DNA of 64,000 nt from Kangiella sp. TOML190 (GTDB taxonomy: Bacteria; Pseudomonadota; Gammaproteobacteria; Enterobacterales; Kangiellaceae): contig NZ_BQYL01000001.1 in NCBI RefSeq assembly GCF_023706045.1, positions 1,842,001 through 1,906,000 on the forward strand. Reading direction: 5' to 3'. A program made the position numbers and the translations under genes. Below, piece by piece: positions 9,655-18,698 of this stretch. The notes beneath the pieces were generated by a model that saw nothing but the letters and a program-made list of their open reading frames with translations, was not told the DNA's origin and ran no database searches. How positions within the stretch are numbered: the first letter of the stretch is position 1; every line of letters begins with the position of its first letter.

Positions 9655-9791
9655 ATAGCTCATTAGATTATGACGTTATAGTAGCTAGTTTTAATGGCTA
9701 TCTTATTGTTAAGTCTGTAAGGTAGAACACTTTGCGTAGCGAACAGTACTTTAACTTGTTGCGTTTAATTCAAACCAACGGTTATTAGTAT

Positions 9792-10460
9792 ATGAGTAAG
9801 TTTCGAGTTCGTTACCAAACCTTCGAGATCGATGACCTCGATATCCATGTGCGCAGTTTACGGGACAGGCAGCAATTTTCCGATGATGAAAATATCGCTA
9901 AAAACTTGGGTATATCTTCCGCTCAATGGCCTCTTTTCGGTATTGTATGGTCGTCAGGCGAAGTTCTAGCTCGGTTAATGGCTCGGCAAGACATTGTTGG
10001 AAAACGTATTTTAGAAGTTGGTTGTGGTGTGGGTTTAGCTAGCTTGGTGCTTAATCAGCGCTCAGCGGATATTAGTGCCACTGATTATCATCCCGAAGTT
10101 GAGTCCTTTCTTAAAATTAACGCTTCTTTAAATTCGGGCGATGAAATTCCTTTTGAACAATCTGACTGGAATGATTTAGATACTAGTTTAGGTAAGTTTG
10201 ATCTTATTATTGGTAGCGATTTACTCTACGAAGTTGAGCATATTGAATTGTTATCACAATTTATAGAGTTACACGCGAAACCTGAGTGCGAAGTGATTGT
10301 GGTAGATCCAGGCCGTGGTAACCATGCAAAGTTTAGTAATGCTATGGTTAAACTAGGTTTTCAGCACAGCCAGCGCAAACTGGATGAGGAAGAACAATCC
10401 CATACGAGTTTTAAAGGTAGGGTTTTAAATTATATTCGCTGTAAGCCCTTATCAGGCTGA
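9792..10460 (+). CDS. Class I SAM-dependent methyltransferase, substrate unknown
   Basis: 222 residues with a Rossmann methyltransferase core. Motif I is RILEVGCGVGLASLVL (about residues 74-89); the acidic end of strand 2 is SATDYHPE; LIIGSDLLYE follows as motif IV and VIVVDPGRGNH as a later strand. The shape resembles the METTL/COG3897 group of small protein or nicotinamide methyltransferases, but the substrate cannot be read from the sequence. No strong ribosome-binding site is seen before the ATG. It sits between intact prpF and a relic of a second prpF end, so it probably arrived with, or was trapped by, a duplication. Confidence 0.82.
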   Translation: MSKFRVRYQTFEIDDLDIHVRSLRDRQQFSDDENIAKNLGISSAQWPLFGIVWSSGEVLARLMARQDIVGKRILEVGCGVGLASLVLNQRSADISATDYHPEVESFLKINASLNSGDEIPFEQSDWNDLDTSLGKFDLIIGSDLLYEVEHIELLSQFIELHAKPECEVIVVDPGRGNHAKFSNAMVKLGFQHSQRKLDEEEQSHTSFKGRVLNYIRCKPLSG

Positions 10461-10480
10461 TTCTTATAAGCTAATAATAG

Positions 10481-10534
10481 GCTGTAGTGCTAAAGTTTTA
10501 ATGGAAGGAAATATTTTAGTGCTTTTCGAGTAAA
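10481..10534 (+). pseudogene. Degenerate 3' fragment of a second prpF
   Basis: These 54 nt align without gaps to the last 54 nt of prpF (9602-9655), 44 of 54 positions identical by my count, including the stop codon. Read in frame they give CSAKVLMEGNILVLFE-stop against RSARVLMEGNIRVPFE-stop in PrpF. No other part of prpF is visible upstream. This is a scar of a tandem duplication or of an insertion that separated a duplicated prpF tail from the rest of the operon. Confidence 0.85.
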
Positions 10535-10556
10535 GTCAGCTAACACCTTGATTTTA

Positions 10557-10598
10557 ATGCAAATTTGCATTAAAAAGCCGCTTGTTAAGCGGCTTTTT
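10557..10598. terminator. Rho-independent terminator with adjacent ATGCAAATTTGCAT palindrome
   Basis: Perfect stem AAAAAGCCGCTT / AAGCGGCTTTTT with a 3-nt loop at 10572-10598. It can work in both directions. A 14-bp perfect palindrome ATGCAAATTTGCAT (10557-10570) abuts it. It closes the prp-methyltransferase region. Confidence 0.9.
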
Positions 10599-10630
10599 AT
10601 TTGTAAGAATACTTTAAAAAAGGGACTGCT

Positions 10631-11947
10631 ATGAAAATACCAAAATCTCACTCAGGCTTACTTGAACTTTTACAAACCAAAGAAAAACAGTCAAAAAAAT
10701 TTTATATAAAAGCAATTTTGGATGCTACAAAATGGACAGAAAGCACCTTTAAAACATATTGGAATAAAGGTCAGCTTTCAGATTTCTTGAGTGAAAACAA
10801 TGGATTATATGAAGCTTCAAATACTGTTAATTTAACAGAAGTTGAATTTTCTAAGCTTTTATCACAGAGTAAGCATCGAAGGGCTTTAGGTCACAATTGC
10901 AAGCACTTATTGTCTAAAGCATTATTAAAAAAATCCAAAGAAAACATGATGTTAGCTTTAGAGTTATATAATCGTCCTTCTTTGGAAAATAAGATGGACT
11001 CTTTTGTAATGTGCTTTTGTGTTGCATGGGAACAATTATTGAAAGCTCAAATAATGGAGAATAGTTGTGAAGATGCGATATATAGGAAAAGCAAAAAAGC
11101 AAAAATAAAAGAAACAATATCTTTGAGAGCTTGTTTAGACCAAGTATTTGAAAATAACAGTAAAGTTAAAGCTAACATTTTAAAAATTACAGACTTAAGG
11201 GATAGGGCCGTACACTTATTGATGCCAGAAATACAGGGCTTATTGTCAAGAATTTTTCAATCTGGAGTATTAAATTATTCAAAACATTTCGAAGACTTTA
11301 CAGAACAGCCTTTTTTTAACAATATAAACGCTGGAATGATTTCATTGGTGGGAGACTTCAATCAACCTAAAATTTCAACGCTAAGAAACTTATATGGTGC
11401 CTCTGCAGAAGAGATTATAGAGTTAATTGAAGGTTTGTCTGATGATGTTAATAGTAATAACGATGTTGAGTTTGCAATTCCGTTGAATGTAAAGCTTGTC
11501 TTTGCTAAAGATTCAGAGGATGAGTCAGGGGCTTTTATAACTTTGTCAACAGCCGACAAAGGAGTTGAAGGTCTTAAAGATGCGATGATTATTGAAAAAC
11601 CAGTAGATAGAGAGCGCTCACACCCATATCTTTGTGGTAAGGCTATCGAGGAAATAAACAAGAGATTAAAAGAATATGATGAAGAAAAATTAAGGCTTCA
11701 CCTTCCTTTTAGAAATAAACAAACCAACCAGCCAGAGGTTAACCAGCATTGTTTTCGTTCTCTTGTATTTAAAAATTGTTGGAAAAAAGGAAACAATGAA
11801 TTCCATTATAAGAACTCAAATCCTGAGCTTCATTATTACTCAGAGAAAGCTATTGTAGCTGCAGTTAAAAAAATAATGTCTAATGAAAGCTACTTGGCCG
11901 ATTGCAAAAAGTCATATTCTCATTCTTTTAAAAATAACGTACGATAA
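10631..11947 (+). CDS. DUF3644-like protein with HEPN-type RxxxxH motif
   Basis: 438 residues, no signal peptide. The N-terminal 70 residues look like a small DNA-binding region (TKWTESTFKTYWNKG). The segment ALELYNRPSLENKMDSFVMC then FCVAWEQLLKAQIM is typical of the DUF3644 family. About 60 residues later, LRDRAVHLLMP carries R190-x4-H195, the motif of HEPN-fold ribonucleases seen in abortive-infection and toxin-antitoxin proteins. The C-terminal 200 residues are unassigned. The gene is much more AT-rich than its neighbours and stands alone behind a terminator, which suggests horizontal gain. A role in phage defence is an inference from the motif and context. AAGGGA lies before the ATG. Confidence 0.75.
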   Translation: MKIPKSHSGLLELLQTKEKQSKKFYIKAILDATKWTESTFKTYWNKGQLSDFLSENNGLYEASNTVNLTEVEFSKLLSQSKHRRALGHNCKHLLSKALLKKSKENMMLALELYNRPSLENKMDSFVMCFCVAWEQLLKAQIMENSCEDAIYRKSKKAKIKETISLRACLDQVFENNSKVKANILKITDLRDRAVHLLMPEIQGLLSRIFQSGVLNYSKHFEDFTEQPFFNNINAGMISLVGDFNQPKISTLRNLYGASAEEIIELIEGLSDDVNSNNDVEFAIPLNVKLVFAKDSEDESGAFITLSTADKGVEGLKDAMIIEKPVDRERSHPYLCGKAIEEINKRLKEYDEEKLRLHLPFRNKQTNQPEVNQHCFRSLVFKNCWKKGNNEFHYKNSNPELHYYSEKAIVAAVKKIMSNESYLADCKKSYSHSFKNNVR

Positions 11948-11984
11948 GTTTGGCATTACAAGATTTGATTAAGAAGTATTAATC

Positions 11985-12401
11985 GTGAATTTGGTTATAA
12001 ACAATAACCTTTACATCAACTCTGAAGAACTTGAGTTTACCGCTATTCGCGCGCAGGGAGCGGGCGGGCAGAATGTGAATAAGGTATCGAGTGCGATTCA
12101 TTTGCGTTGGGATATTAAGAACTCCTCAATTCCTGAACACTATAAAGAAAAGCTATTGGCGGTTAAAGATAGTCGTTTAACCGCTAATGGTGAGTTTATT
12201 CTTAAGGCACAAACCCATCGGACTCAAGCCAGAAATCGTGATGATGCAATAAATCGTTTAAAAGCTTTTGTTGAAAGCGCGATTAAAACTCAAAAGAAGC
12301 GGATCAAAACCCGTCCAACCCTCGGTTCTAAAAAACGCCGCCTTGAAAGTAAGAAGCGTAATCAGCAAAAGAAATCGCTTAGAGCCAAGTTAAAGTATTA
12401 G
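11985..12401 (+). CDS. arfB: Alternative ribosome-rescue factor / peptidyl-tRNA hydrolase ArfB
   Basis: Releases ribosomes stalled on non-stop mRNAs by hydrolysing peptidyl-tRNA. The 138-residue protein has the class I release-factor catalytic loop AQGAGGQNVNKVSSA with GGQ near residue 28 and the long basic C-terminal tail (KKRIKTRPTLGSKKRRLESK) that enters the mRNA channel. Length matches ArfB (YaeJ). The start codon is GTG at 11985; no better ATG exists in frame upstream of the GGQ domain. Confidence 0.93.
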   Translation: MNLVINNNLYINSEELEFTAIRAQGAGGQNVNKVSSAIHLRWDIKNSSIPEHYKEKLLAVKDSRLTANGEFILKAQTHRTQARNRDDAINRLKAFVESAIKTQKKRIKTRPTLGSKKRRLESKKRNQQKKSLRAKLKY

Positions 12402-12416
12402 TTTTAGCCATTGTTT

Positions 12417-12442
12417 AAAGCGGTTTACGCTTTTTAGTTTTT
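12417..12442 (+). terminator. Short hairpin and T-rich tract after arfB
   Basis: AAAGCG-GTTTA-CGCTTT (12417-12433) followed by a T-rich stretch to about 12445. The stem is only 6 bp, so it is a weak candidate. Confidence 0.5.
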
Positions 12443-12546
12443 TTTCGTACTGTGACTCTATGGATAGCAATAATATTTAAATTGGATTAGTTTGGAGTTT
12501 CACTTTGTAAGGAAGCTGCGCTTGATTCGAGCGTTTGGAGGCAAAG

Positions 12547-14232
12547 ATGCGTCGCAATATTTCTGTTATTACCTTTATTTCTTTTCTTTGCTGGTGTTTT
12601 TCGTTGGAAGCCAGCACTCAATATCAAATGCTTGAATATCAGCCGGGTGCTAAGTTAGCAGTTGGTTGGGATAGTATAAAAAATGACATCAGTGCAGGGC
12701 GAGCCACGTGTTTAGAGGCTGATAGCTATTCAGAAACGAAGACAGAGCAAAAAAATCCTAGGTATAGAGGGCGCTTTCGACTGGTTCACTCAAAAAGCGA
12801 TATTGAAGATGGTTTTGGTCTTAATGCATCGGCCAGTTATCGTGGTTTGATTTATAAAGCTGAGGGTTCTGCCAAGTATGCGCAAAGTAAGACGGTAAAC
12901 TTTGAAAATACCAATATTTCAGGTCATGTAGGGGTTGAGACGCGTGCTAATTCTTTGCATGGTAGCACAGATAAGGCGTTAAGTTTTACTACTTCAGATA
13001 CTCAATTAGACGATGCGATTATGGCGGCTCGGTATAACGATATTCGTGTTAAGCAAGATTATATTGATTTGCTAAAAAGTGATCCAAAGGAGTTTTTTCG
13101 TCAGTGCGGGGATGGCTTTGTTGCCGATATTTATTATGGCGGCCGATTAAATGTATTGGCTGTGCTAGAGTCACACTCTGAGGAAAGTAAGAAAAAGTTA
13201 GAGTCTTCGTTAAAAGGTTCCGGTGGCGCGTTTGATGTGAGTGTCGATGGGTTTATTAGTAGTGTTGAAAGTAGCGAGAACACTCAGTTTAGCGCCAGCT
13301 ATCAAGCGGTTGGGACTGATGGTAAAGAGTTAAAACTGTCTGATATTTCTAGCATGAAAAATATGGTCGATACCTTTCAGCACGAAGTTTTCAAGAATGA
13401 TGCGGCGATTCGGATCCGCGTAGTTTCCTATGCTTCTTTGATTCCCAATAGCGGTAGCTATCGATTTGGAGTCGTTCAAGATGCGATTGATGCGGCACGG
13501 TTATATCGTGATTTAAACTCGGTTTGGGATACTTTGGGACAGTTTAGAGATGGTTCCCTGACCAGCAAATCTAAATGGGAAAGAGCCGTCTCGAAGCAGT
13601 GCTTAGCCGATAAGCAGGATGAAATTTTAGACTTTAATAAGAGTGTTTTTAAAGCTTTAGAAACCTGCTCTAAGCAAATGGTTTCAAGTATGAGCAACCC
13701 GCAAAGCTGTGACCAAAAGGCTTTGCGAATGAACACTAGAATAAAGTCGGGCGATGCCAATTGTCCGCAAACTACTCAGATTATCGAGAATAAACTCAGT
13801 CAATTTGATTATCGACTTTTTTATCCACTGATTAGCGATTCGAAAACTTTGGATATTTGTCAAAAACCTTCAGACGCTAGCTATAAAACTATGCTCAATG
13901 ATTTATGGCTAAAGCCAGTGCTGGATGCGCAGTGTGGCGAAGATCCGAATCAGCCGCAATGTTACAACAAGGTCCGTTCCGAGTTGCATAACAATATCCA
14001 TCTGGTTGATAGTGGCTTTACCCCCAAAATGCCTACAGGCGGCTATCAACGAAGCTGCGAGAAGTGTGTGACGGAGTGGAAAGCTAACGGTGGCAGTCAC
14101 GTCAAATGTTCTTGCCGTAAGAAAAAAGATGGTCCATATGTAGAAACCAAATGGCGTGATATGAATCCCCAGTGTCCACAGAAAACGGCGCTTCAAAATT
14201 GCAGGGGTATCTTAAAGTATGGTGCATGCTAA
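12547..14232 (+). CDS. Exported MACPF/perforin-like protein with possible cyanovirin-type C-terminal domain
   Basis: 561 residues, start set at ATG 12547 because GGAGG lies 6 nt upstream and a signal peptide then follows (MRRNISVITFISFLC...). Residues about 40-260 share an order of motifs with the lipoprotein at 18699: AVGWDSI, a Cys near 54, an alternating Ser-rich strand region, then FFRQCGDGFVADIYYGGRL, which resembles the MACPF signature (aromatic-x-G-x-x-F-V ... GG). The last 65 residues are Cys-rich: GGYQRSC, KCSCRKKKDG, LQNCRGILKYGAC. Spacing recalls a cyanovirin-N homology lectin domain. A pore-forming or target-binding exported protein is inferred; no family is certain. It is monocistronic between arfB and ohr. 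Confidence 0.6.
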   Translation: MRRNISVITFISFLCWCFSLEASTQYQMLEYQPGAKLAVGWDSIKNDISAGRATCLEADSYSETKTEQKNPRYRGRFRLVHSKSDIEDGFGLNASASYRGLIYKAEGSAKYAQSKTVNFENTNISGHVGVETRANSLHGSTDKALSFTTSDTQLDDAIMAARYNDIRVKQDYIDLLKSDPKEFFRQCGDGFVADIYYGGRLNVLAVLESHSEESKKKLESSLKGSGGAFDVSVDGFISSVESSENTQFSASYQAVGTDGKELKLSDISSMKNMVDTFQHEVFKNDAAIRIRVVSYASLIPNSGSYRFGVVQDAIDAARLYRDLNSVWDTLGQFRDGSLTSKSKWERAVSKQCLADKQDEILDFNKSVFKALETCSKQMVSSMSNPQSCDQKALRMNTRIKSGDANCPQTTQIIENKLSQFDYRLFYPLISDSKTLDICQKPSDASYKTMLNDLWLKPVLDAQCGEDPNQPQCYNKVRSELHNNIHLVDSGFTPKMPTGGYQRSCEKCVTEWKANGGSHVKCSCRKKKDGPYVETKWRDMNPQCPQKTALQNCRGILKYGAC

Positions 14233-14376
14233 AGTTTGCGGAGCGAGGTCAACAAACGCTTAAAAGTCGCGAATAGAAATTGTTAATGGACGGTTTTTAT
14301 TCTTTAAATTGCTGTTATTCACAGAGTCGGTAGAATTTGCTGTTTATTACTAATTATAAAATTATAGGGAATGATT

Positions 14377-14805
14377 ATGTCTGTTGATGTTAAATATCAA
14401 ACTTCTGCGGTAGCTACTGGTGGCCGCGATGGTTCTGCGCGTACTTTGGACGATTCTTTTTCAGTAAACTTAGCGACACCAAAAGAGTTAGGCGGTGCGG
14501 GCGGCGAGGGTAATAATCCTGAACAATTGTTTGCAGCGGGTTATGCGGCTTGCTTTATTGGCGCCATGAAATTTGTGCAGTCGCAAAATCCTGAATTAAA
14601 AGTTGCGCCTGATGCTACCGTTACGGCAACTGTCGGTATTGGCCCGCGCGAGGCTGGCGGCTTTGGGTTAACGGTCGAGTTGGCTGTAAAACTGCCTGGT
14701 TTAGCAGAAGCGGAAGCACAAGAGTTAGTGGAAAAGGCGCATCAAGTTTGCCCTTATTCCAACGCTACGCGCAATAATATTGATGTTAAGCTTTCGCTAG
14801 CCTAA
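14377..14805 (+). CDS. ohr: Organic hydroperoxide resistance protein (Ohr/OsmC family)
   Basis: Reduces organic hydroperoxides with a pair of reactive cysteines. The 142-residue protein contains both: GYAACFIGAMKF (about residue 58) and HQVCPYSNATRNN (about 123), plus NNPEQLFAAG, in Ohr order and at Ohr length. Two ATGs lie 6 nt apart; I choose 14377 because AGGGA is then properly spaced. No OhrR gene is adjacent. It is convergent with the photolyase gene. Confidence 0.95.
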   Translation: MSVDVKYQTSAVATGGRDGSARTLDDSFSVNLATPKELGGAGGEGNNPEQLFAAGYAACFIGAMKFVQSQNPELKVAPDATVTATVGIGPREAGGFGLTVELAVKLPGLAEAEAQELVEKAHQVCPYSNATRNNIDVKLSLA

Positions 14806-14815
14806 GCATTAGTAA

Positions 14816-14864
14816 GCTTTAAGCCCAATAAAATCAATTGATTTGTTTCTCTTGGGTTTAAAGC
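14816..14864. terminator. Bidirectional hairpin between ohr and photolyase
   Basis: GCTTTAAGCCCAA (14816-14828) pairs with TTGGGTTTAAAGC (14852-14864), with one mismatch or bulge. It overlaps the last codons of the minus-strand photolyase gene and can serve both convergent genes. Confidence 0.65.
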
Positions 14865-16426
14865 TCTTCGATGTGAAGCATCAGATCTTGGGCTTTATCG
14901 ATAATATCTGTTTGCATGTCTTGATTCATCTTATTCCAATTACGGTAGGGCATGGAGAGCCGTGGGTTTTTTGCCAGTTTGTCTTTGTGTTTGTCTAAAA
15001 AATTCCAATAGAGACTGTTAAAAGGGCAAGCGTCTGCCGAGGTTCTAGCCTTAACGTCATAATGGCAATCTTTGCAGTAATCGCTCATTTTATTAATATA
15101 ATTACCGCTGGAACAGTAGGGTTTGGTTGCTACCCAGCCACCATCGGCAAATTGACTCATGCCGCGGGTATTGGGCATTTCGACCCACTCGATCGCATCA
15201 ATGTAAATACCAAGATACCACTCATCTACGTGAGCCGGGTCGATTCCGGTAAGCAAGCAAAAGTTACCGGTAATCATCAGGCGCTGAATATGATGAGCGT
15301 AGGCAAAGTCTAAGGATTGTTTTATAGCATGAGACATACAGTTCATCCGTGTTTTACCGTGCCAAAAATAATCAGGAAGCTTAGCCTTAGCCTTCAAAAA
15401 GTTAGCACTGGAATAGGCGTCTTGATTCTGCCAGTAAACTGCGCGGACGTATTCACGCCAGCCAAGAATTTGTCGAACAAAACCTTCTACTTGGGCAATA
15501 TCAATAGTTGGATCGGCACGATATGCCTCGATGGCTCGGTTGATAACCGTTCTAGGGCTTAATATTTTGCTGTTTAAGGCAAAGGATAATCTCGAGTGGT
15601 AAAGAGTCCAAGCCGCTTCATGGTTTTGGGTCATAGCATCTTGAAAAGTACCAAAGTGGGGCAAGCAATATTTACAAAAGTGTTCGAGCAACTGATACGC
15701 TTGCTTGCGGTTACTGGGCCACAATAAGGTTTCATCAATATGCCCAAAGTAAGGGATTTTATGCTTATCAATCCGTTGTTTGATGTTTTGTATGTCGGTG
15801 GTAAAGATTTTTGGTTGAGGAATTTCTGATAAATCTTGTTGGGTTAATTTATTGCGATTTTGTGTATCAAAATTCCAACGACCACCTTCGGGCTTATCGT
15901 TTTTCATCAAAATATTAAAGCGAGCGCGCATTTTACGATAGAAGCTTTCCATTCGGTTATGGTGGTTGGGTTTGATGTAGTCTTTAAACTCATGAGGTGC
16001 GAGATAAAAATGCTCAGAGTCATAGCAGCGGATCTTGACGGGAGTTTTAGTTACTGAATTTTGAATAGTTAAATTATGTAGCTGCCGATGCAGTCGATAT
16101 TCGTCCGGTTGTTGGTATTCAAGACTTTCGATTTGATATTGTTGGCACAAGCTTTCGAGTAAATTTGGTAGATTTTGGTATTGTTTAGTTTGTTCTAGAT
16201 TTAGGTGCAATAATTGATGACCTGAAGCTTTTAGTGCATTAGCAAATTGCTCCATAGCGTTAAAAAAGGCACACAGTTTTTGAATATGATGTTTTACGTA
16301 AGTCGCTTCTTGTTTAAGTTCAGCAATAAGGTACAAGACATCATTAGACGATGTTCGATACCAAGAGTGGTTCGCATTGAGCTGATCGCCAAGGATCAGT
16401 CTGAGAGTTTTGTATTTTTTTGTCAT
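14858..16426 (-). CDS. Iron-sulfur bacterial cryptochrome/photolyase (PhrB-like, (6-4) type)
   Basis: Light-driven repair of (6-4) photoproducts is the known role of this FeS-BCP group; a photoreceptor role is the alternative. The 522-residue protein starts KTLRLILGDQLN, has the photolyase-related N-terminal domain and then the FAD domain (GFVRQILGWREYVRAVYW, GNFCLLTGIDPAHVDEWYLG). Cys363, Cys451, Cys454 and Cys467 have spacing 88/3/13, the same as the four cluster ligands of Agrobacterium PhrB (350, 438, 441, 454), so the [4Fe-4S] site is intact. It follows an SDR gene by 53 bp on the same strand, a neighbourhood common for light-induced photolyases. DNA photolyase of class I/II is excluded by sequence. 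Confidence 0.93.
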   Translation of the reverse strand: MTKKYKTLRLILGDQLNANHSWYRTSSNDVLYLIAELKQEATYVKHHIQKLCAFFNAMEQFANALKASGHQLLHLNLEQTKQYQNLPNLLESLCQQYQIESLEYQQPDEYRLHRQLHNLTIQNSVTKTPVKIRCYDSEHFYLAPHEFKDYIKPNHHNRMESFYRKMRARFNILMKNDKPEGGRWNFDTQNRNKLTQQDLSEIPQPKIFTTDIQNIKQRIDKHKIPYFGHIDETLLWPSNRKQAYQLLEHFCKYCLPHFGTFQDAMTQNHEAAWTLYHSRLSFALNSKILSPRTVINRAIEAYRADPTIDIAQVEGFVRQILGWREYVRAVYWQNQDAYSSANFLKAKAKLPDYFWHGKTRMNCMSHAIKQSLDFAYAHHIQRLMITGNFCLLTGIDPAHVDEWYLGIYIDAIEWVEMPNTRGMSQFADGGWVATKPYCSSGNYINKMSDYCKDCHYDVKARTSADACPFNSLYWNFLDKHKDKLAKNPRLSMPYRNWNKMNQDMQTDIIDKAQDLMLHIEEL

Positions 16427-16479
16427 CGCTTAGTTTTTATCATCATGCCATTAAAAGCTGATGCTAGCAGATACTAAGG

Positions 16480-17202
16480 TTACCATTCGATCGAACTGCC
16501 ATCCCAAGCAATAAAGCTACCATTATCGTTATGACTACAATTCTCGATAATGCTGTAGAGTTTTTGTGCGCTAAAATCGGCACTAAACAATTTATCTTTT
16601 GGCACATTCGATTGAAACGGTTTGGACAACTCAGTATCAGTGGTGCCGGGGTGCAGTGCAATAATGGCGGTTTTCTTATGGGTTCTTTGGTATTCAATAG
16701 ACAAGGTTTTGATGATCTGGTTGAGCGCTGCTTTCGAGGCGCGGTAGGAATACCAGCCACCCAGGCGATTATCGCTTATGCTGCCAACCCTTGCAGAAAT
16801 AGCGGCAAAGATGTTACTTTGGCGTTTATCAAACAATGGTAATAAATGTTTAGCTATTAGCGGTGTTATGAGCGTATTAGCTTGCATTATCGATAGAAAA
16901 GCGGAGGTTTTAAAATCGGCAATGCGCTTTTCTGGCGATATGGGCGGGTTTGTACCGTGTAGTAGTCCGCAGCAATTGATGATGCGAGTTACCTTTTCGC
17001 CGGCAATATCAGTTGCCAGTTGCTGCAAGTGCTGCTCATCAAGCGGGTTGAGTAATACGGAAGTTAAGTTGGGGTTATCTTGAAATAGTGCATATTGCTT
17101 GGCTCGTTTGACTGCGACAAGTTTATTTCTTTTATTCAGACAGAGTTTGCTTAAAGCTCCGCCAATACCGCCACTGGCGCCAAAGATCAGATAACTACTC
17201 AT
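16480..17202 (-). CDS. Short-chain dehydrogenase/reductase (C-factor-like)
   Basis: 240-residue classical SDR: NAD(P)-binding IFGASGGIGGALSKL at residues 5-20, NCCGLLHG in place of the usual NNAG, and the catalytic YxxxK as YSYRASKAALNQ. It ends with HPGTTDTELSKPF. The substrate is unknown; the group near C-factor (CsgA) fits the length. GGGGAG precedes the ATG. Transcribed together with the photolyase gene, it may belong to a light or stress regulon, as in other gammaproteobacteria. Confidence 0.88.
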   Translation of the reverse strand: MSSYLIFGASGGIGGALSKLCLNKRNKLVAVKRAKQYALFQDNPNLTSVLLNPLDEQHLQQLATDIAGEKVTRIINCCGLLHGTNPPISPEKRIADFKTSAFLSIMQANTLITPLIAKHLLPLFDKRQSNIFAAISARVGSISDNRLGGWYSYRASKAALNQIIKTLSIEYQRTHKKTAIIALHPGTTDTELSKPFQSNVPKDKLFSADFSAQKLYSIIENCSHNDNGSFIAWDGSSIEW

Positions 17203-17237
17203 TCACTCCCCGCTGTTGTAAATTATCGCAAATGTTT

Positions 17238-17279
17238 AAAAAAAAGCGCCTGGCGGCGCTATAAAGTAGTGCTTTTTTT
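17238..17279. other. Terminator-like hairpin in a divergent promoter region
   Basis: AAAAAAAAGCGC (17238-17249) pairs with GTGCTTTTTTT (17269-17279) with one G-T pair, and a smaller GCGCC/GGCGC hairpin sits in its left half. The 286-bp gap 17203-17488 separates divergent genes, so an ordinary terminator is unexpected. It may end a short transcript or be a relic. A GCATATTTGCATTG word at 17397 resembles palindromes at 10557 and 41573. Confidence 0.45.
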
Positions 17280-17488
17280 GGGGGTATTACACAACACTAA
17301 AAAGTTAATATTAAAAAATGTAACTCACAGCGCGTGAATAAAACGTTGATATATGGGTAGTAAGCCCTTAAAGCTCAGATAAAATCGCGTTTTGATGCAT
17401 ATTTGCATTGATTAAGTTCACAACATGATTCGTTGATTTCTGTTAAGTTTTAACTGTGGAAATAGATTTGATTTAGAAGGATTTTAAG

Positions 17489-18574
17489 ATGTATTTTGTA
17501 ACTAATCGTGCTTTTGACGATAACCAGTCAGGCTATAAAAAGCTTACCAAACATCCCAATGCTTTAGGGCCAAATGAGCTCTCGGCGGTGTCGATAACTG
17601 GGGTGACTAAACCTAGCGTTGAGTTGCTCGATGATGTTTTGCCAAAAAGCGAAGTGGCTGCCTTAAAAGCCAAATACCATTTATCCATCGACGAGAATCA
17701 GCAGCACTTTGTTCCGTTAAGAATTGCTTGCGAAACCTTTGACCAAGCTACCAAAAACTGTAAAAACGTTTTGATTTATGTGCATGGTTACAATAATGAT
17801 ATCAAGGATATTTACAGCAGCGCTCGCGAGCTTGAGCGACTTTATAATGTGATAGTGACCCCTTTTAGCTGGCCAGCTAACGGTGGCGGTGCCATGTCTG
17901 GAACCTTATCGTATTTGGCCGATAAGCGTGATGCGCGGGCTTCTGAGGATGCGCTTAATCGCTTTATCGATATAGTTGGACACTATTATGCGCTGTTGAC
18001 CGAGGCGATGCGCGATAGGATTGCCATTATAGCTAAAAATAAACATTCCGATAATTTAACCAAGCAGCGTGAGTTAGTTGCAAAACTATTGGAAAAAGAA
18101 TGCAGTTTATCGGTGTCTTTGTTATGTCATAGCATGGGTAATTATGTATTGAAACATGCCTTGAACAGCAGCCTCGCGGAATCACGGAACCTAGTATTTG
18201 ACAATGTTATTTTGGCTGCAGCAGATGCCAATAATCTAAACCATAAAGCTTGGGTAGAAAAAATTAGAGCGCGTAAAGGCGTTTATGTTTTAATCAATGC
18301 AAACGATTATGCTCTGTCATGGTCGCGCAGAAAACCTGGTGAGGAACAAAGGGCTAGGCTGGGCCATTATCTGCGTAACCTAACAGCAAAAAACACTTAT
18401 TATATAGACTTTACCGGCTTAAAAGGCGTGGCCAATAGTCATTCCTATTTTGATAAAAAAACGGCTTCAAAGAATCTCGCGATCAAGCGTTTATTTAGTA
18501 AGCTTTTTGCCGCTGAAAATTTGCTGACGAATTTGGTTTATCAAAGCCATAACAACACCTACAAGCCAAAATAG
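17489..18574 (+). CDS. Alpha/beta hydrolase of the DUF900 type
   Basis: 361 residues, no signal peptide. The fold is shown by VLIYVHGYNND (oxyanion strand, about residues 92-102), FSWPANGG and the nucleophile elbow LLCHSMGNYVLKHAL with Ser215. A later ADANN segment and FTGLKGVANSHSYF supply plausible acid and His (His near 318). These are the marks of the DUF900/COG4782 esterase-lipase-like group. Substrate unknown. AGAAGG lies before the ATG. It heads a run with an exported lipoprotein and a secreted protein on the same strand (gaps 124 and 13 bp), so it could help make or protect against them; that is speculation. Confidence 0.85.
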   Translation: MYFVTNRAFDDNQSGYKKLTKHPNALGPNELSAVSITGVTKPSVELLDDVLPKSEVAALKAKYHLSIDENQQHFVPLRIACETFDQATKNCKNVLIYVHGYNNDIKDIYSSARELERLYNVIVTPFSWPANGGGAMSGTLSYLADKRDARASEDALNRFIDIVGHYYALLTEAMRDRIAIIAKNKHSDNLTKQRELVAKLLEKECSLSVSLLCHSMGNYVLKHALNSSLAESRNLVFDNVILAAADANNLNHKAWVEKIRARKGVYVLINANDYALSWSRRKPGEEQRARLGHYLRNLTAKNTYYIDFTGLKGVANSHSYFDKKTASKNLAIKRLFSKLFAAENLLTNLVYQSHNNTYKPK

Positions 18575-18698
18575 CGGTTTTTTCTATAATCCTAAGAAAT
18601 CAAACTTTGTTAACTAACTCAAGGACTTATAGTTACAAAGCCGCTAGGCTTAGGTAGTTTGTTCGAGTTAATCATAAATATATTACAAGGAGTAGTAT

